A DNA stretch of 64,000 nucleotides from Bacillus timonensis (lineage in GTDB: Bacteria; Bacillota; Bacilli; Bacillales; Bacillaceae_L). A program made the position numbers and the translations under genes. Below the pieces are notes generated by a model. That model worked only from the letters and a program-made list of their open reading frames with translations, was not told the origin of the DNA and searched no databases. Of this stretch, positions 1-9,290 are shown piece by piece. The DNA lies in the NCBI RefSeq assembly GCF_004799755.1, contig NZ_SLUB01000001.1, positions 181,462-245,461 on the forward strand. Direction: 5' to 3'. Each line of letters starts with the position of its first letter. Position 1 is the stretch's first letter.

Positions 1-1
1 A

Positions 2-136
<135 letters not shown>

Positions 137-155
137 ACATTTTCATAAGTCCAGA

Positions 156-264
156 TCCAGCGCCTAGCCCCTCGAGGTCATAAGCCAATCCGTCGAGAAG
201 GATAAAGTGCATCCTTCTAGCCGGATTTTCTTATGCATGTCGGGGCTGATCAAGGCGCTTGCGC
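156..264. repeat. Dispersed hairpin repeat A, copy 1 (about 110 bp)
   Basis: A noncoding, largely self-complementary element between the sigA stop codon and the sigA terminator. The left arm (CAGCGCCT then AGCCCC, 158-171) pairs with the right arm (GGGGCT then AGGCGCTT, 242-260). Inner arms CATAAG/CTTATG and GAAGGAT/ATCCTTC also pair, so the whole unit can fold into one long imperfect hairpin. It shares the core TCGAGGTCATAAG and the GGCGC-type ends with the element at 17779-17895. It has no ORF and looks like a miniature palindromic repeat in the 3' untranslated part of the sigA transcript. Confidence 0.7.
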
Positions 265-284
265 ATTCTGTTCTTTACATTTCG

Positions 285-321
285 TAGTTTACTTCATAAA
301 ATTGAAGTAAACTATTTTTTT
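285..321 (+). terminator. Intrinsic terminator of the sigA operon
   Basis: Perfect 11-bp stem (TAGTTTACTTC / GAAGTAAACTA) with an 8-nt loop, followed by a run of seven T. It lies after repeat A, so the sigA message probably includes that repeat. Confidence 0.85.
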
Positions 322-323
322 AT

Positions 324-381
324 GTCCACACGATGTGGGTCACAAAGACGTTGTCACTCAGAAGTGGCATTCTTAGTCTTT
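324..381 (+). repeat. Dispersed structured repeat B, copy 1
   Basis: A 58-bp unit that recurs on the opposite strand at 39368-39424 with about 50 of 58 positions the same. It can fold as CCACA/TGTGG, then an outer stem AAAGAC/GTCTTT enclosing GTCAC/GTGGC. The second copy keeps both stems, with changes that preserve pairing. It sits directly in front of the gene at 412, possibly in its 5' untranslated region. Confidence 0.7.
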
Positions 382-411
382 CAACTAACTTTAAAAAAGG
401 TGAACGCTTTC

Positions 412-945
412 ATGAACCAAGATAGAAAAAACATTGTAATTAACGAAATCCTGTATTGGCGAAAAAACAAATTACTGCCAGAAGCATATTGTAACTTCCT
501 TCTCTCCCTATATACAGAAGGAGAAGGGGTTGAATCCAAACCAACATCGTCTCATTCTAAGAAAAATACACTATCTTGGATATTTGGAATTGGTTTGCTT
601 TTACCAGTTATGTTTCTTGTCACTTATTTTACTGAAATATCTCCTACATTGCAAATGCTAATAAACTTTATTTTTATAATTATCTGTACTTTAGGCTTAA
701 TATTAAATCGAAATAATCCATTTTTCGTCCATTTTGCTTCCATCATCCTTGCACTTTTTATTCTTCTCCTCACAGTAAACGGAAGTGATCTTATATTTAA
801 AGGACATGGATATTATTTGTTTGGAATCATATTGTTAAATTGTGTCTGTTGGATCATTGTTGGCATTCTTTCTAAGAAAAAATATTTTTTAATCGCGGGC
901 ATTCTAGGAAGTATTACTTCAGGTATTCTTATATTTAATTTTTAA
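412..945 (+). CDS. Hypothetical polytopic membrane protein
   Basis: Start chosen at ATG 412 because AAAAAGGTGA lies 7 nt upstream; the longer frame from 259 would run through repeat B. The 177-residue product has a soluble N-terminal part of about 50 residues with a conserved-looking YWRKNKLLPEAYCNFLLSLY segment, then about five hydrophobic helices (near 54-75, 80-97, 106-122, 133-150 and 156-175) ending at the C-terminus. I do not recognise the family with certainty. It lies alone between the sigA terminator and an acyl-CoA dehydrogenase gene. Confidence 0.75.
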   Translation: MNQDRKNIVINEILYWRKNKLLPEAYCNFLLSLYTEGEGVESKPTSSHSKKNTLSWIFGIGLLLPVMFLVTYFTEISPTLQMLINFIFIIICTLGLILNRNNPFFVHFASIILALFILLLTVNGSDLIFKGHGYYLFGIILLNCVCWIIVGILSKKKYFLIAGILGSITSGILIFNF

Positions 946-1012
946 ATTGTTTAAAAATTCTTAATCACCCCTTATAATAGAGATTGAAAACGCATACAAC
1001 GGGAGGGGTACT

Positions 1013-2152
1013 ATGAATTTCGATTTAACGACAGAGCAAAAAATGATTCAAAAAACCATTAGGGAATTTTCTGAAGCAGAAGTTGCTCCAGGCGCTGAAC
1101 AACGAGACAAAGACAAACGTTTCCCAATTGAAGTTTTTCAAAAACTTAGTCAATTAGGTATGATGGGTCTACCGTTTCCTGAAGAATATGGTGGTGCCGA
1201 TTCAGATACGATTAGCTTTGCAATAGTAGTCGAAGAACTTAGCCGAGCCTGTGGGTCTACCGGAATTACATATTCAGCCCATATCTCACTTGGTGGTGCG
1301 CCCCTTCATTTATTTGGAACGAAAGAACAAAAGCAAAAATACTTAACTCCCATCTGTACGGGGGAGTCGCTTGGTGCTTTCGGTCTTACGGAGCCAAATG
1401 CCGGTTCAGATGCTGGCGGAACGCAAACTGAGGCAGTACTTGATCATAATGAGTTCATTATCAACGGAAATAAATGTTTTATAACTAACGCAAGCTTTGC
1501 GAAGCATCTCGCTCTTACAGCGATAACGAGTCGAAATGGTGCGGAAAAGGAAATCAGTGCGATCATTGTTCCAACTGATGCAAAAGGGTTTAAGGTAATC
1601 GACAATTATGAGAAAATGGGGCTTCATGCTTCAAACACGACCGAAATCGTTCTAGAGGATGTTCGCGTACCTGAGGAAAACTTACTTGGCAAACGGGGTG
1701 AGGGCTTCAGGCAGTTTTTAATCACTCTAGATGGTGGCAGAATTGGAATTGGAGCAATGGCAGTTGGAATTGCACAAGCAGCCTATGATAGGGCATTGTT
1801 GTATGCTAAAGAGCGAAAGCAATTTGGGAGATCGCTTTCAAACTTTCAAGCGATTCAATTTAAATTAGCAGACATGGCGATGAAAATTGAACTGGCACGA
1901 AATATGGTGTACAAAGCAGCGTGGTTAAAAGATCAAAATCGTCACTTTTCGAAAGAAGCTTCAATGGCTAAGTTATATGCGTCTGAAATGTGCATGGAAG
2001 TTACAAACCAAGCTGTTCAGATTCACGGTGGATACGGCTATATGAAAGAATATCATGTTGAAAGATTTATGCGAGACGCAAAGCTTTTAGAAATTGGAGA
2101 AGGAACATCTGAGATTCAACGAATGGTGATTGCCAGAGCAATTGGATGTTAA
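1013..2152 (+). CDS. Acyl-CoA dehydrogenase (short/medium-chain type)
   Basis: 379 residues, the usual family length, with GGGAGGGG before ATG 1013. It oxidises acyl-CoA to trans-2-enoyl-CoA using FAD and passes electrons to electron-transfer flavoprotein. Visible features: N-terminal helical domain, the flavin-site motif FGLTEPNAGSDAGG, the signature GGRIGIGAMAVGIAQAA, and near the C-terminus the IGEGTSEIQR motif whose first glutamate is the catalytic base of the butyryl-CoA dehydrogenase group. QIHGGYGY is also typical. Chain-length specificity cannot be read from sequence. It is followed by its own terminator, so probably monocistronic. Confidence 0.93.
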   Translation: MNFDLTTEQKMIQKTIREFSEAEVAPGAEQRDKDKRFPIEVFQKLSQLGMMGLPFPEEYGGADSDTISFAIVVEELSRACGSTGITYSAHISLGGAPLHLFGTKEQKQKYLTPICTGESLGAFGLTEPNAGSDAGGTQTEAVLDHNEFIINGNKCFITNASFAKHLALTAITSRNGAEKEISAIIVPTDAKGFKVIDNYEKMGLHASNTTEIVLEDVRVPEENLLGKRGEGFRQFLITLDGGRIGIGAMAVGIAQAAYDRALLYAKERKQFGRSLSNFQAIQFKLADMAMKIELARNMVYKAAWLKDQNRHFSKEASMAKLYASEMCMEVTNQAVQIHGGYGYMKEYHVERFMRDAKLLEIGEGTSEIQRMVIARAIGC

Positions 2153-2169
2153 AAAAGTATCTGAACGGG

Positions 2170-2199
2170 ACTCTCCTCTCTACATGAGGGGAGTTTTTA
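2170..2199 (+). terminator. Intrinsic terminator after the acyl-CoA dehydrogenase gene
   Basis: Stem ACTCTCCTC / GAGGGGAGT (one wobble pair) with a 7-nt loop and a T run. Confidence 0.75.
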
Positions 2200-2382
2200 T
2201 TTGTCTTTATGACAAATTTGTGACATTTTTGTGTAAAATAATTTTACAATAATATGTTACTAGGGTTCTTTGTACAATTAGGACTTTCACTTCTATCATT
2301 TTTCAAGTAAAATAGAGAGTGTTTGTATAGAATATATATAATAACTTCTTAAACGATGTACATAAGTAAGGGAGGTCAGAAA

Positions 2383-2736
2383 ATGAAAAAGAATCCATTA
2401 ATACCATTTGCTTTAATTGCAGTTTTCGGTATTGGACTTATGTTCCTATTAGGTTTTGTTGGACTTGGAAACATGGACGAAATGGCAAACAAAGGTGAAG
2501 AGGCACCAGAAACAGCTGCAGCTTCCCCAGAAGAGGTTGTCAAAGGTACATGTGCAGCATGCCATGGACAGGACTTGGCAGGTCAAGGTAATGCTCCTGC
2601 TTTGAAAGGCACTTCTTTATCAGCTGAAGAGATTCAAGATGTCATCACAAATGGTAGAGGTGCAATGCCAGGTGGCTTAGTTAAGGACCCTGCGCAAGTA
2701 CAAGAAATAGCAAATTGGTTAGTTGAACAAAAATAA
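2383..2736 (+). CDS. cccA: Membrane-anchored cytochrome c550
   Basis: ATG 2383 follows AAGGGAGG. The 117-residue product has an uncleaved-type N-terminal anchor (hydrophobic residues about 6-28), an acidic/alanine linker, and a cytochrome c domain. Heme attachment is at CAACH, and GAMPGG supplies the likely axial methionine. This is the architecture of Bacillus CccA, a membrane-tethered electron carrier to the caa3 oxidase. CccA lies downstream of sigA in B. subtilis too. A terminator follows at once. Confidence 0.93.
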   Translation: MKKNPLIPFALIAVFGIGLMFLLGFVGLGNMDEMANKGEEAPETAAASPEEVVKGTCAACHGQDLAGQGNAPALKGTSLSAEEIQDVITNGRGAMPGGLVKDPAQVQEIANWLVEQK

Positions 2737-2746
2737 ATAATAGATT

Positions 2747-2780
2747 AAAACCCTTTGCATTTTATGTAAGGGGTTTTTTT
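2747..2780 (+). terminator. Intrinsic terminator after cccA
   Basis: Imperfect stem AACCCTTTGCAT / ATGTAAGGGGTT followed by seven T. Confidence 0.7.
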
Positions 2781-2862
2781 CTGTACTTTTTACACACTAG
2801 ATGGAAGTTTCCGTGCACTTCTTGTATAATTAAAACTAATTTCAAAAAAATGTGGTGTTATT

Positions 2863-3567
2863 ATGAACGAAGAGAAGCTATCGAAGCGACTTGAAACAGT
2901 TGCATCATACATACCCAAAGGGGCTACTTTAGCAGACATAGGCTCTGACCATGCTTATTTACCCTGCTTTGCCTATTTAAATGGCATGATCACAAAAGGA
3001 ATCGCCGGAGAAGTAGCGGAAGGTCCTCTGCAATCAGCCAAAAAACAAATCAGCAAAAATCAACTTACTAACGCATTAGAAGCACGAAAAGGAGATGGCC
3101 TAGAAGTCATCCAACCGAATGAAGTTACATGCATCACCATTGCTGGAATGGGTGGCTCGCTGATTCGTTCTATCTTAGACAAGGGTAAAAGCAAATTACG
3201 AGGTGTAGAACGACTGATCCTCCAACCAAATATCGGAGCTTCTACAATTAGAGAATGGCTGATTGAAAACGATTGGGAGCTAATTGCCGAGGAAATCTTG
3301 GAAGAAGATAAAAAGATTTATGAGGTTTTAGTCGCCGAAAAAGGAAGTCCACAAAAACCCTATCAAAACATCGATCAAGAATTATTGCTTGGACCTTTTT
3401 TACTTAAAGAAAAAAGTCCAATCTTCATAAAAAAGTGGTCACACGAACTGAAACATTGGGAAAGAATTTTGAACCAACTTAACGATGCAGAGGAAACGAC
3501 TGAAAATCGTTTACGAAAAGAAGAGCTTGAGCAAAAGATTGAGATTGTAATGGAGGCATTAACTTGA
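2863..3567 (+). CDS. trmK: tRNA (adenine-22-N1)-methyltransferase TrmK
   Basis: 234 residues, the usual size for the TrmK (YqfN) family. It methylates N1 of adenine 22 in tRNA using S-adenosylmethionine. The SAM-binding motif is ADIGSDHAYLP near residues 24-34, followed by CITIAGMGGSLIRSIL and LILQPN, then a C-terminal coiled-coil-like helical part (WERILNQLNDAEETTENRL). The start ATG 2863 has only a weak upstream GTGG. The stop overlaps the next gene by 4 bases, implying translational coupling with yqfO as in B. subtilis. Confidence 0.95.
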   Translation: MNEEKLSKRLETVASYIPKGATLADIGSDHAYLPCFAYLNGMITKGIAGEVAEGPLQSAKKQISKNQLTNALEARKGDGLEVIQPNEVTCITIAGMGGSLIRSILDKGKSKLRGVERLILQPNIGASTIREWLIENDWELIAEEILEEDKKIYEVLVAEKGSPQKPYQNIDQELLLGPFLLKEKSPIFIKKWSHELKHWERILNQLNDAEETTENRLRKEELEQKIEIVMEALT

Positions 3568-4691
3568 GCAAAATACCGAACGGATTTGAAGTCATCCAAG
3601 TATTTGAGGGATTTTCCCCAAAATATTTAGCGGTTGAAGGTGACAGAGATAAAATTGGCCTTCAAATAGGAACTTTACATAAACCTGTAAAGAAAATAAT
3701 GGTCGTACTTGATGTGTTAGAGGAAGTTGTAGATGAAGCCATATCAAGTGAAGTCGATTTGATAATCGCTCATCATCCTCCAATCTTCCGTCCGTTAAGA
3801 GCTATTCAAACAGATACGCCGGCAGGAAGAATCATTCAAAAATGTATTTTACATAATATAGCAGTCTATGCAGCACATACAAATCTAGATGTAGCAGTTG
3901 GTGGAGTCAATGATTTATTAGCGAATGCCTTAGAGCTAACAAATATTGAATTGCTTGCTCCTACCTATGAGGAAAGACTAAAAAAATTGGCAGTGTATGT
4001 TCCTAGAGAAAGTGCAGATGAGGTTCGGACAGCATTAGGAACGGCAGGCGCAGGCTTTATTGGGGATTACAGCCACTGTACCTTTAATACCGAGGGTACT
4101 GGTACCTTTTTGCCACACGAAGGAACAAACCCTCATATTGGGGCAGTTGGTCAATTAGAAAATGTGGATGAAATCAAAATTGAAACAGTTTTTCCAAGCC
4201 GTATTCAAAAAAAGGTAGTTACGGCTATGCTGAAGGCACATCCATATGAAGAGGTTGCCTATGATATTTATCCTCTTGAGAATGAAGGAAATATACTTGG
4301 GCTTGGTCGAGTTGGGTATCTTCAACATGAGATGACGCTTGAACAATTTGCACATCATGTGAAGGACAAATTAGAGGTAGATGGAATACGGGTTGTTGGC
4401 TCACTAACAGATCGAGTAAAAAAGGTTGCTGTACTCGGTGGCGATGGCAATAAATATATTTCACATGCTAGAAGAGCTGGGGCAGATGTGTATGTAACCG
4501 GAGATATGTATTATCATGTAGCTCATGATGCCATGATGATGGGGCTTAATATTGTAGACCCTGGTCATAATGTGGAAAAAGTGATAAAAAAAGGGGTAGC
4601 AAATGTCTTAACTGAACGTTTTAAAGAAAAAAAGTTAGAGGTTTCAGTTATCACATCAGAGCTAAATACCGATCCATTCCAATTTTTATAA
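3564..4691 (+). CDS. yqfO: Nif3-like dinuclear metal-center hexameric protein (YqfO)
   Basis: TTG start at 3564 overlaps the trmK TGA, with TGGAGG 8 nt upstream. 375 residues: the long form of the NIF3/DUF34 family, with a PII-like insert in the middle. Metal ligands are recognisable in IIAHHPPIF, AAHTNLD and GVVDPGHNVE-like segments (here IVDPGHNVEK). Databases often call it GTP cyclohydrolase 1 type 2, but the physiological role is unsettled. It converges on ispH, with a shared terminator between them. Confidence 0.9.
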   Translation: MSKIPNGFEVIQVFEGFSPKYLAVEGDRDKIGLQIGTLHKPVKKIMVVLDVLEEVVDEAISSEVDLIIAHHPPIFRPLRAIQTDTPAGRIIQKCILHNIAVYAAHTNLDVAVGGVNDLLANALELTNIELLAPTYEERLKKLAVYVPRESADEVRTALGTAGAGFIGDYSHCTFNTEGTGTFLPHEGTNPHIGAVGQLENVDEIKIETVFPSRIQKKVVTAMLKAHPYEEVAYDIYPLENEGNILGLGRVGYLQHEMTLEQFAHHVKDKLEVDGIRVVGSLTDRVKKVAVLGGDGNKYISHARRAGADVYVTGDMYYHVAHDAMMMGLNIVDPGHNVEKVIKKGVANVLTERFKEKKLEVSVITSELNTDPFQFL

Positions 4692-4692
4692 A

Positions 4693-4723
4693 CAAAAAAA
4701 GGTACTCCGAATCAGGGGTACCT
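4693..4723. terminator. Bidirectional terminator between yqfO and ispH
   Basis: Stem AGGTACTCC / GGGGTACCT. An A run on the left gives a T run for - strand transcripts, so it is strongest for ispH. Confidence 0.8.
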
Positions 4724-4732
4724 TCCTTCCAC

Positions 4733-5680
4733 TTACTTTTTAGGGACTTTCACTTTTGGCAACACTTTATAAAGAGGTACTTTACGAACGCGTTCCCATG
4801 TTTCTTCGTTTTCTGGGTCAAACTGTTCTAAGAAATTAATGACTTCTTTTGTAATCGGTGTTGGAGTGGAAGCACCTGCTGTTACAGCTACCTTCTCTAC
4901 TCCTTTAAGCCAATCAAGCTGGATGTCGCTCACATCTGCTACACGATAAGCTGTAGTGCCTGCAATTTCCTCGGAAACCTGTGCAAGACGGTTCGAGTTA
5001 TTGCTCATTGGATCTCCAACTACGATTGTTAAATCAGCTTCTTTTGCTTGTTCCGAAACTGCTTCTTGACGTACCTGTGTAGCTAGACAAATTTCATTAT
5101 GAACTTCAGTATGTGGGAATTTTTCCTGAACCTTTTCCATAACATGCTGAACATCCCATTGGCTCATCGTTGTTTGGTTGGTTACCACAAGCTTTTCACT
5201 ACTTAGCTCAAGGTTCTCAACATCCTCAACCGTTTGAACAAGATGAACAAAACCAGGCGCTTCACCAATTGCTCCTTCTGGCTCAGGATGGCCTTTTTTA
5301 CCAATATAAATAATGTGATAGCCTTCTGCTGTTTTTTCCTTGATTAAATCGTGCGTTCTAGTAACGTCAGGGCATGTCGCATCAAGGGTAACAAGACCTC
5401 TTTCCTTCGCTAAGCGTTTCACCTCAGGAGATACACCATGAGCTGTGAAAATAACAGTACCTTCTTTAACCTGATTTAGTATATCTAGACGATTCGGTCC
5501 ATCAAGTGTAATAATTCCTTCTTCTTCGAAGGCATCTGTTACGTGTTTATTGTGAACAATCATTCCTAATATATAAATGGGTCTAGGTAATGTTTTATCT
5601 AAAGCGGCATTTTTCGCAATTACCATCGCATCCACTACACCATAGCAATAACCGCGCGGTGCAACTTTGATTACTTCCAT
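4733..5680 (-). CDS. ispH: 4-hydroxy-3-methylbut-2-enyl diphosphate reductase
   Basis: Last step of the MEP isoprenoid pathway: an iron-sulfur enzyme making IPP and DMAPP. Start set at the ATG at 5680 because GAGGAGGAG lies just upstream; this gives 315 residues, the normal size, while the longer frame has no site. The three cluster cysteines appear in GYCYGV (Cys12), DATCPDV and [19 protein letters not shown] and TNQTTMS are the other family motifs. The partner enzyme IspG is encoded at 12922-14022. Confidence 0.97.
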   Translation of the reverse strand: MEVIKVAPRGYCYGVVDAMVIAKNAALDKTLPRPIYILGMIVHNKHVTDAFEEEGIITLDGPNRLDILNQVKEGTVIFTAHGVSPEVKRLAKERGLVTLDATCPDVTRTHDLIKEKTAEGYHIIYIGKKGHPEPEGAIGEAPGFVHLVQTVEDVENLELSSEKLVVTNQTTMSQWDVQHVMEKVQEKFPHTEVHNEICLATQVRQEAVSEQAKEADLTIVVGDPMSNNSNRLAQVSEEIAGTTAYRVADVSDIQLDWLKGVEKVAVTAGASTPTPITKEVINFLEQFDPENEETWERVRKVPLYKVLPKVKVPKK

Positions 5681-5809
5681 GCACTTCTCCTCCTCAGTTA
5701 ATAAATCGGATAGTTTTATACCAATCAAAAACGCCTTGGCGTGTTAACGTTGGTACTCTCGTAATCTCGTATTTATTATATCTGAGTATGAAGGATAATA
5801 CAAAGTCTT

Positions 5810-6397
5810 TTAAATGTAAAGCTTTGGAACAGATTCTCCAGATCCCTTTGCTTTCGGCTTTTCTTTTTCATTTGCAGTATTCTCATCGTCGGAGTTCACG
5901 TCAGAAAGGGAAATTGTTTCATTTTCTTCGTTATCTTCTTTCGCTTCTTCTTCATTTCCAGAATTTTTAAGTGCACTGTACATTTTAATCATGGCGGGAA
6001 TATTTTTCATTAATGGGCCATATTGCTGAACCATTGGAACGACCGATTCGGCCATTTTCAAGGTCTTTTGGACATTTCCTAACATTGAACTTAGGTTCGA
6101 AGGGTTTGTTAAATTTTGAAGTGTGCCAGCATTCATTGCTTGTGAAGGATTAAAAAGGCCGGTCATTCCGCCCATTCCACGTGTTGGATTTGACTGCCCC
6201 ATACCAGGGATTAATCTTCTCAAAAGACCGCCTAAGCCCGCTCTTCCTTGTCCTTGCATACCTTGCATACCTTGCATACCACCGAACATTCCTGGTGGTC
6301 GGAAGCCGGTTTGCTGTGGAAACATAGATGGTGGCCTCATTGGCCTCATTGGTCTCATTTGACTCATCTGACTCATTGGATTTCTTGGAAAAAACAT
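5810..6397 (-). CDS. yqfQ: VrrA/YqfQ family protein with Met-Gly-Gln and Met-Arg-Pro repeats
   Basis: 195 residues with AAAGGAGG before ATG (6397). The N-terminal third is low-complexity, rich in Met, Pro, Gly and Gln (QMSQMRPMRPMRPP, then GMQGMQGMQGQG). The middle contains a glycine-rich RRLIPGMG segment and an amphipathic helix, and the C-terminal 50 residues are acidic. This matches the YqfQ/VrrA family; the B. anthracis member holds the first described variable-number tandem repeat of that species. Function unknown. Encoded upstream of ispH on the same strand. Confidence 0.85.
   Translation of the reverse strand: MFFPRNPMSQMSQMRPMRPMRPPSMFPQQTGFRPPGMFGGMQGMQGMQGQGRAGLGGLLRRLIPGMGQSNPTRGMGGMTGLFNPSQAMNAGTLQNLTNPSNLSSMLGNVQKTLKMAESVVPMVQQYGPLMKNIPAMIKMYSALKNSGNEEEAKEDNEENETISLSDVNSDDENTANEKEKPKAKGSGESVPKLYI
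6252..6278. repeat. 9-bp tandem repeat inside yqfQ (3 units)
   Basis: Three perfect copies of CCTTGCATA, coding in reverse for the Met-Gln-Gly repeats. Confidence 0.85.
6332..6376. repeat. 9-bp tandem repeat inside yqfQ (5 units)
   Basis: Five units related to TGGCCTCAT; the first two are identical and the other three diverge. They encode the Met-Arg-Pro and Ser-Gln-Met repeats near the N-terminus. Confidence 0.8.
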
Positions 6398-6630
6398 TTA
6401 CTTATCCTCCTTTCACATTGCAGAGACTAAGAACAGAGTATAGTGATAATACCTTGTTTTTAGGATATGCGAAAAGGGAAATGAATGTTTAAGCAAATCG
6501 CTCAATTAGGCTTGATTGGTGTTTTTTTATGGTTTCCTTTATAATTAATTGTTAGGTTATGATGATTACTATTTAAATGAACTTTAAACCTTACAAAAAA
6601 ATTTGATATTTATATAAATGAGGGATTGTA

Positions 6631-7938
6631 ATGACAGTACAAGATTTTGAACGTTTTCAATTTCAGCCGTTTATTCTTGAGGCATTAAAGGAGTTAAAAT
6701 TTACAAAGCCAACTGAAATTCAAGAGCGACTAATACCTAGCATTCAGCGAGGAGAAAGCGCTATTGGTCAATCGCAAACTGGAACAGGTAAAACTCATGC
6801 TTACCTGTTACCTATCATTAATAAGATTGATCCTGAAAGACAAGAGGTACAAGCTGTTATAACAGCTCCAACAAGAGAACTTGCAACGCAAATCTATCAT
6901 GAGATTGGCAAGGTTATTAAATGGAACGAAGAGAATCCAATTACAGCTAAATTATTTGTGGGTGGAACTGATAAGGCACGTGCCATTGAAAAACTAAAAA
7001 CGCAGCCACAAATTGTAGTGGGAACCCCTGGAAGAATTCATGACTTAGTCAAGGAACAGGCCCTTCAGGTATATACGGCCAATCAAATCGTTGTTGATGA
7101 AGCAGACCTAGTGCTTGATATGGGCTTCATTGAAGATGTTGACCAAATTGCAGCTAGAATGCAGGAAGATCTTCAAATTTTGGTATTTTCAGCAACGATT
7201 CCAGAAAAATTAAAGCCCTTTTTAAAAAAATATTTGGAAAATCCGCGTTACACTCATGTTGCACCAGAACAGGCTACAGCAACAAAGGTGGAACATATTC
7301 TCGTTCCACTCCGTCATCGAAATAAGAAGAGCCTATTAAAATCGATGTTGGAGGCGTATAATCCGTACTTAGCGATTATATTCACTAATACTAAAAAAAT
7401 GGCTGATGAAGTGGCTGACGGGCTCATTGAAAAAGGGATGAAGGTTGGAAGAATCCACGGTGACCTTCCACCTCGTGAACGTAAAAAAGTGATGAAACAA
7501 ATAAATTCACTTGAATTTCAATATGTCGTGGCAACAGACCTAGCCGCAAGAGGAATTGATATTGAAGGTGTCAGTCATGTAATCAATTATGAACTACCAA
7601 GTGATCTTGATTTTTATATCCATAGAGTTGGTAGAACGGCAAGAGCCGGATACTCTGGAATTGCTGCAACCATTTATGATCCATCTGATGAGGATGCAAT
7701 TGTAAGGCTTGAGAAAATGGGTATTACGTTTAAGAATATGGATCTCGAACAGGATGAATGGATAAATATTGGTGAGCGAAATAAACGAAAAGCTCGTAAA
7801 AAACAAGTAGATGAAATTGATAACCTTGCAAAAAGTAAAGTAAAAAAGCCTAAAAAGGTGAAGCCAGGCTACAAGAAAAAAATGAACAAGGAAATGGAAG
7901 ATTTCAAAAAACGTCAAAAACGATTAAAGAGAAAATAA
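6631..7938 (+). CDS. cshB: DEAD-box RNA helicase CshB
   Basis: 435 residues. ATP-dependent RNA helicase. All core motifs are present: Q motif around FTKPTEIQ, Walker A SQTGTGKT (48-55), PTRELA, TPGR, the DEAD box in VDEADLVL, SAT, and in domain 2 VATDLAARGID and HRVGRTARAG. The C-terminal tail of about 60 residues is very basic (KVKKPKKVKPGYKKK and following), likely for RNA binding. Position next to yqfQ and nfo matches B. subtilis cshB (yqfR), linked to cold adaptation and ribosome assembly. The 230-bp gap upstream is shared with the divergent yqfQ. Confidence 0.95.
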   Translation: MTVQDFERFQFQPFILEALKELKFTKPTEIQERLIPSIQRGESAIGQSQTGTGKTHAYLLPIINKIDPERQEVQAVITAPTRELATQIYHEIGKVIKWNEENPITAKLFVGGTDKARAIEKLKTQPQIVVGTPGRIHDLVKEQALQVYTANQIVVDEADLVLDMGFIEDVDQIAARMQEDLQILVFSATIPEKLKPFLKKYLENPRYTHVAPEQATATKVEHILVPLRHRNKKSLLKSMLEAYNPYLAIIFTNTKKMADEVADGLIEKGMKVGRIHGDLPPRERKKVMKQINSLEFQYVVATDLAARGIDIEGVSHVINYELPSDLDFYIHRVGRTARAGYSGIAATIYDPSDEDAIVRLEKMGITFKNMDLEQDEWINIGERNKRKARKKQVDEIDNLAKSKVKKPKKVKPGYKKKMNKEMEDFKKRQKRLKRK

Positions 7939-7996
7939 GCGATGGATATGGTAAAATAGTAGTATGAATTGTTTATGGGAGATTGGAGTGTAACGT

Positions 7997-8890
7997 ATGG
8001 TTAAAATTGGCTCACATGTTTCAATGAGTGGTAAAAAGATGCTTCTAGCAGCGAGTGAAGAAGCAGTATCTTATGGTGCAAATACATTCATGATATACAC
8101 TGGCGCGCCACAAAATACAAGACGGAAAAAAATAGAAGACTTAAATATCGAGGCTGGACTTGCCCATATGAAGGAAAATGGGATTGATGAAATTGTTGTC
8201 CATGCTCCTTATATTATTAATATTGGCAACACCTCAAATCCGGCTACCTTTGAATTAGGTGTAAACTTCTTACGTTCCGAAATTGAGAGAACAGACGCGC
8301 TAGGGGCTAAACAAATTGTCCTTCATCCTGGAGCACATGTTGGTGCTGGTGCAGAAGCGGGAATTAAGAGAATTATTGAGGGTCTTAATGAAGTAATTAC
8401 AAAGGATCAAAACGTACAAATTGCATTAGAAACGATGGCTGGAAAAGGGTCTGAGTGTGGCAGATCTTTTGAAGAAATCGCACAGATTATTGAAGGTGTA
8501 ACACATAATGAAAAGCTATCAGTTTGTTTCGACACGTGTCATACCCATGATGCTGGTTATGATATTGTAAATGATTTTGATGGGGTACTAGAGCAATTTG
8601 ATAAACTAATTGGTGTTGACCGCATTAAGGTCCTTCATATTAATGACAGTAAAAATGAAAAAGGTGCAAGTAAAGACCGTCACGAAAATATCGGATTTGG
8701 AAAAATTGGATTTGATGCAATTAATTATATTGTCCATCATCCAACCCTTGGGAATGTCCCTAAAATTTTGGAAACACCTTATGTTGGTGAAGATAAAAAC
8801 AATAAGAAAGCTCCATATAAGTTCGAAATTGAGATGATTCGGTCAAAATCATTTGATGAAGGCTTATTAGAGAAAATTATGAATCAATAA
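7997..8890 (+). CDS. nfo: Endonuclease IV (AP endonuclease)
   Basis: 297 residues. TIM-barrel, three-zinc AP endonuclease of base-excision repair; in bacilli it protects spore DNA. Metal-site motifs are visible: [55 protein letters not shown] and a late LETPY. RBS GGGAGATTGGAG precedes ATG 7997. A terminator shared with the convergent yqfT gene follows directly. Confidence 0.96.
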   Translation: MVKIGSHVSMSGKKMLLAASEEAVSYGANTFMIYTGAPQNTRRKKIEDLNIEAGLAHMKENGIDEIVVHAPYIINIGNTSNPATFELGVNFLRSEIERTDALGAKQIVLHPGAHVGAGAEAGIKRIIEGLNEVITKDQNVQIALETMAGKGSECGRSFEEIAQIIEGVTHNEKLSVCFDTCHTHDAGYDIVNDFDGVLEQFDKLIGVDRIKVLHINDSKNEKGASKDRHENIGFGKIGFDAINYIVHHPTLGNVPKILETPYVGEDKNNKKAPYKFEIEMIRSKSFDEGLLEKIMNQ

Positions 8891-8896
8891 TAAATG

Positions 8897-8928
8897 AAAA
8901 AAGCTGTCTTTTGGTTGACAGCTTTTTT
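8897..8928. terminator. Bidirectional terminator between nfo and yqfT
   Basis: Perfect stem AAAAAGCTGTC / GACAGCTTTTT flanked by A and T runs, so it can act in both directions. Confidence 0.88.
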
Positions 8929-9185
8929 CAACTCGTAAATTTGATAAACAATTGGTTTAACTTTCTAGCAACCTCTGGACTTGTCATCTGGGCAATTTCT
9001 TTTAGTAGTTGATTTTTTTCATCGGGATTAAAAATGTTGATATGTTTCTTTTTTCGAATCAATTTTAACACATTTGTTGCTTGTGACTTGGTGACATGTA
9101 TATCATATTGTTTTCCATACTTTATTAAGTCATCGGGTGTTAAGGTCTTTAATTTTTGGTTAATGATTTGCTGATAAATATTCAT
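8928..9185 (-). CDS. yqfT: DUF2624 family protein (YqfT)
   Basis: 85 residues from the ATG at 9185, preceded by GAGGAAGGTGA; a GTG 24 bases further up would overlap that site. Helical, lysine-rich small protein with LTPDDLIKYGKQYDI and LLKEIAQMTSPEVARKLNQLF. Position between nfo and yqfU on the opposite strand matches B. subtilis yqfT. Function unknown. Confidence 0.82.
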   Translation of the reverse strand: MNIYQQIINQKLKTLTPDDLIKYGKQYDIHVTKSQATNVLKLIRKKKHINIFNPDEKNQLLKEIAQMTSPEVARKLNQLFIKFTS

Positions 9186-9290
9186 ATTTACAATCTTCAC
9201 CTTCCTCACGTTAGTCTATTTCAACAAGAAAAGGAGTGTGCATAAAATCATTCAAGAAAAGCTAATACTTTTTCGAATTGGAGTGATGGG

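Noticed and set aside
259..411. N-terminal extension of the membrane protein at 412
   Set aside because: It runs through the sigA terminator and repeat B and has no ribosome binding site; ATG 412 has a good one.
6123..6430. Two + strand ORFs opposite yqfQ
   Set aside because: They mirror the tandem repeats of yqfQ on the other strand and lack ribosome binding sites.
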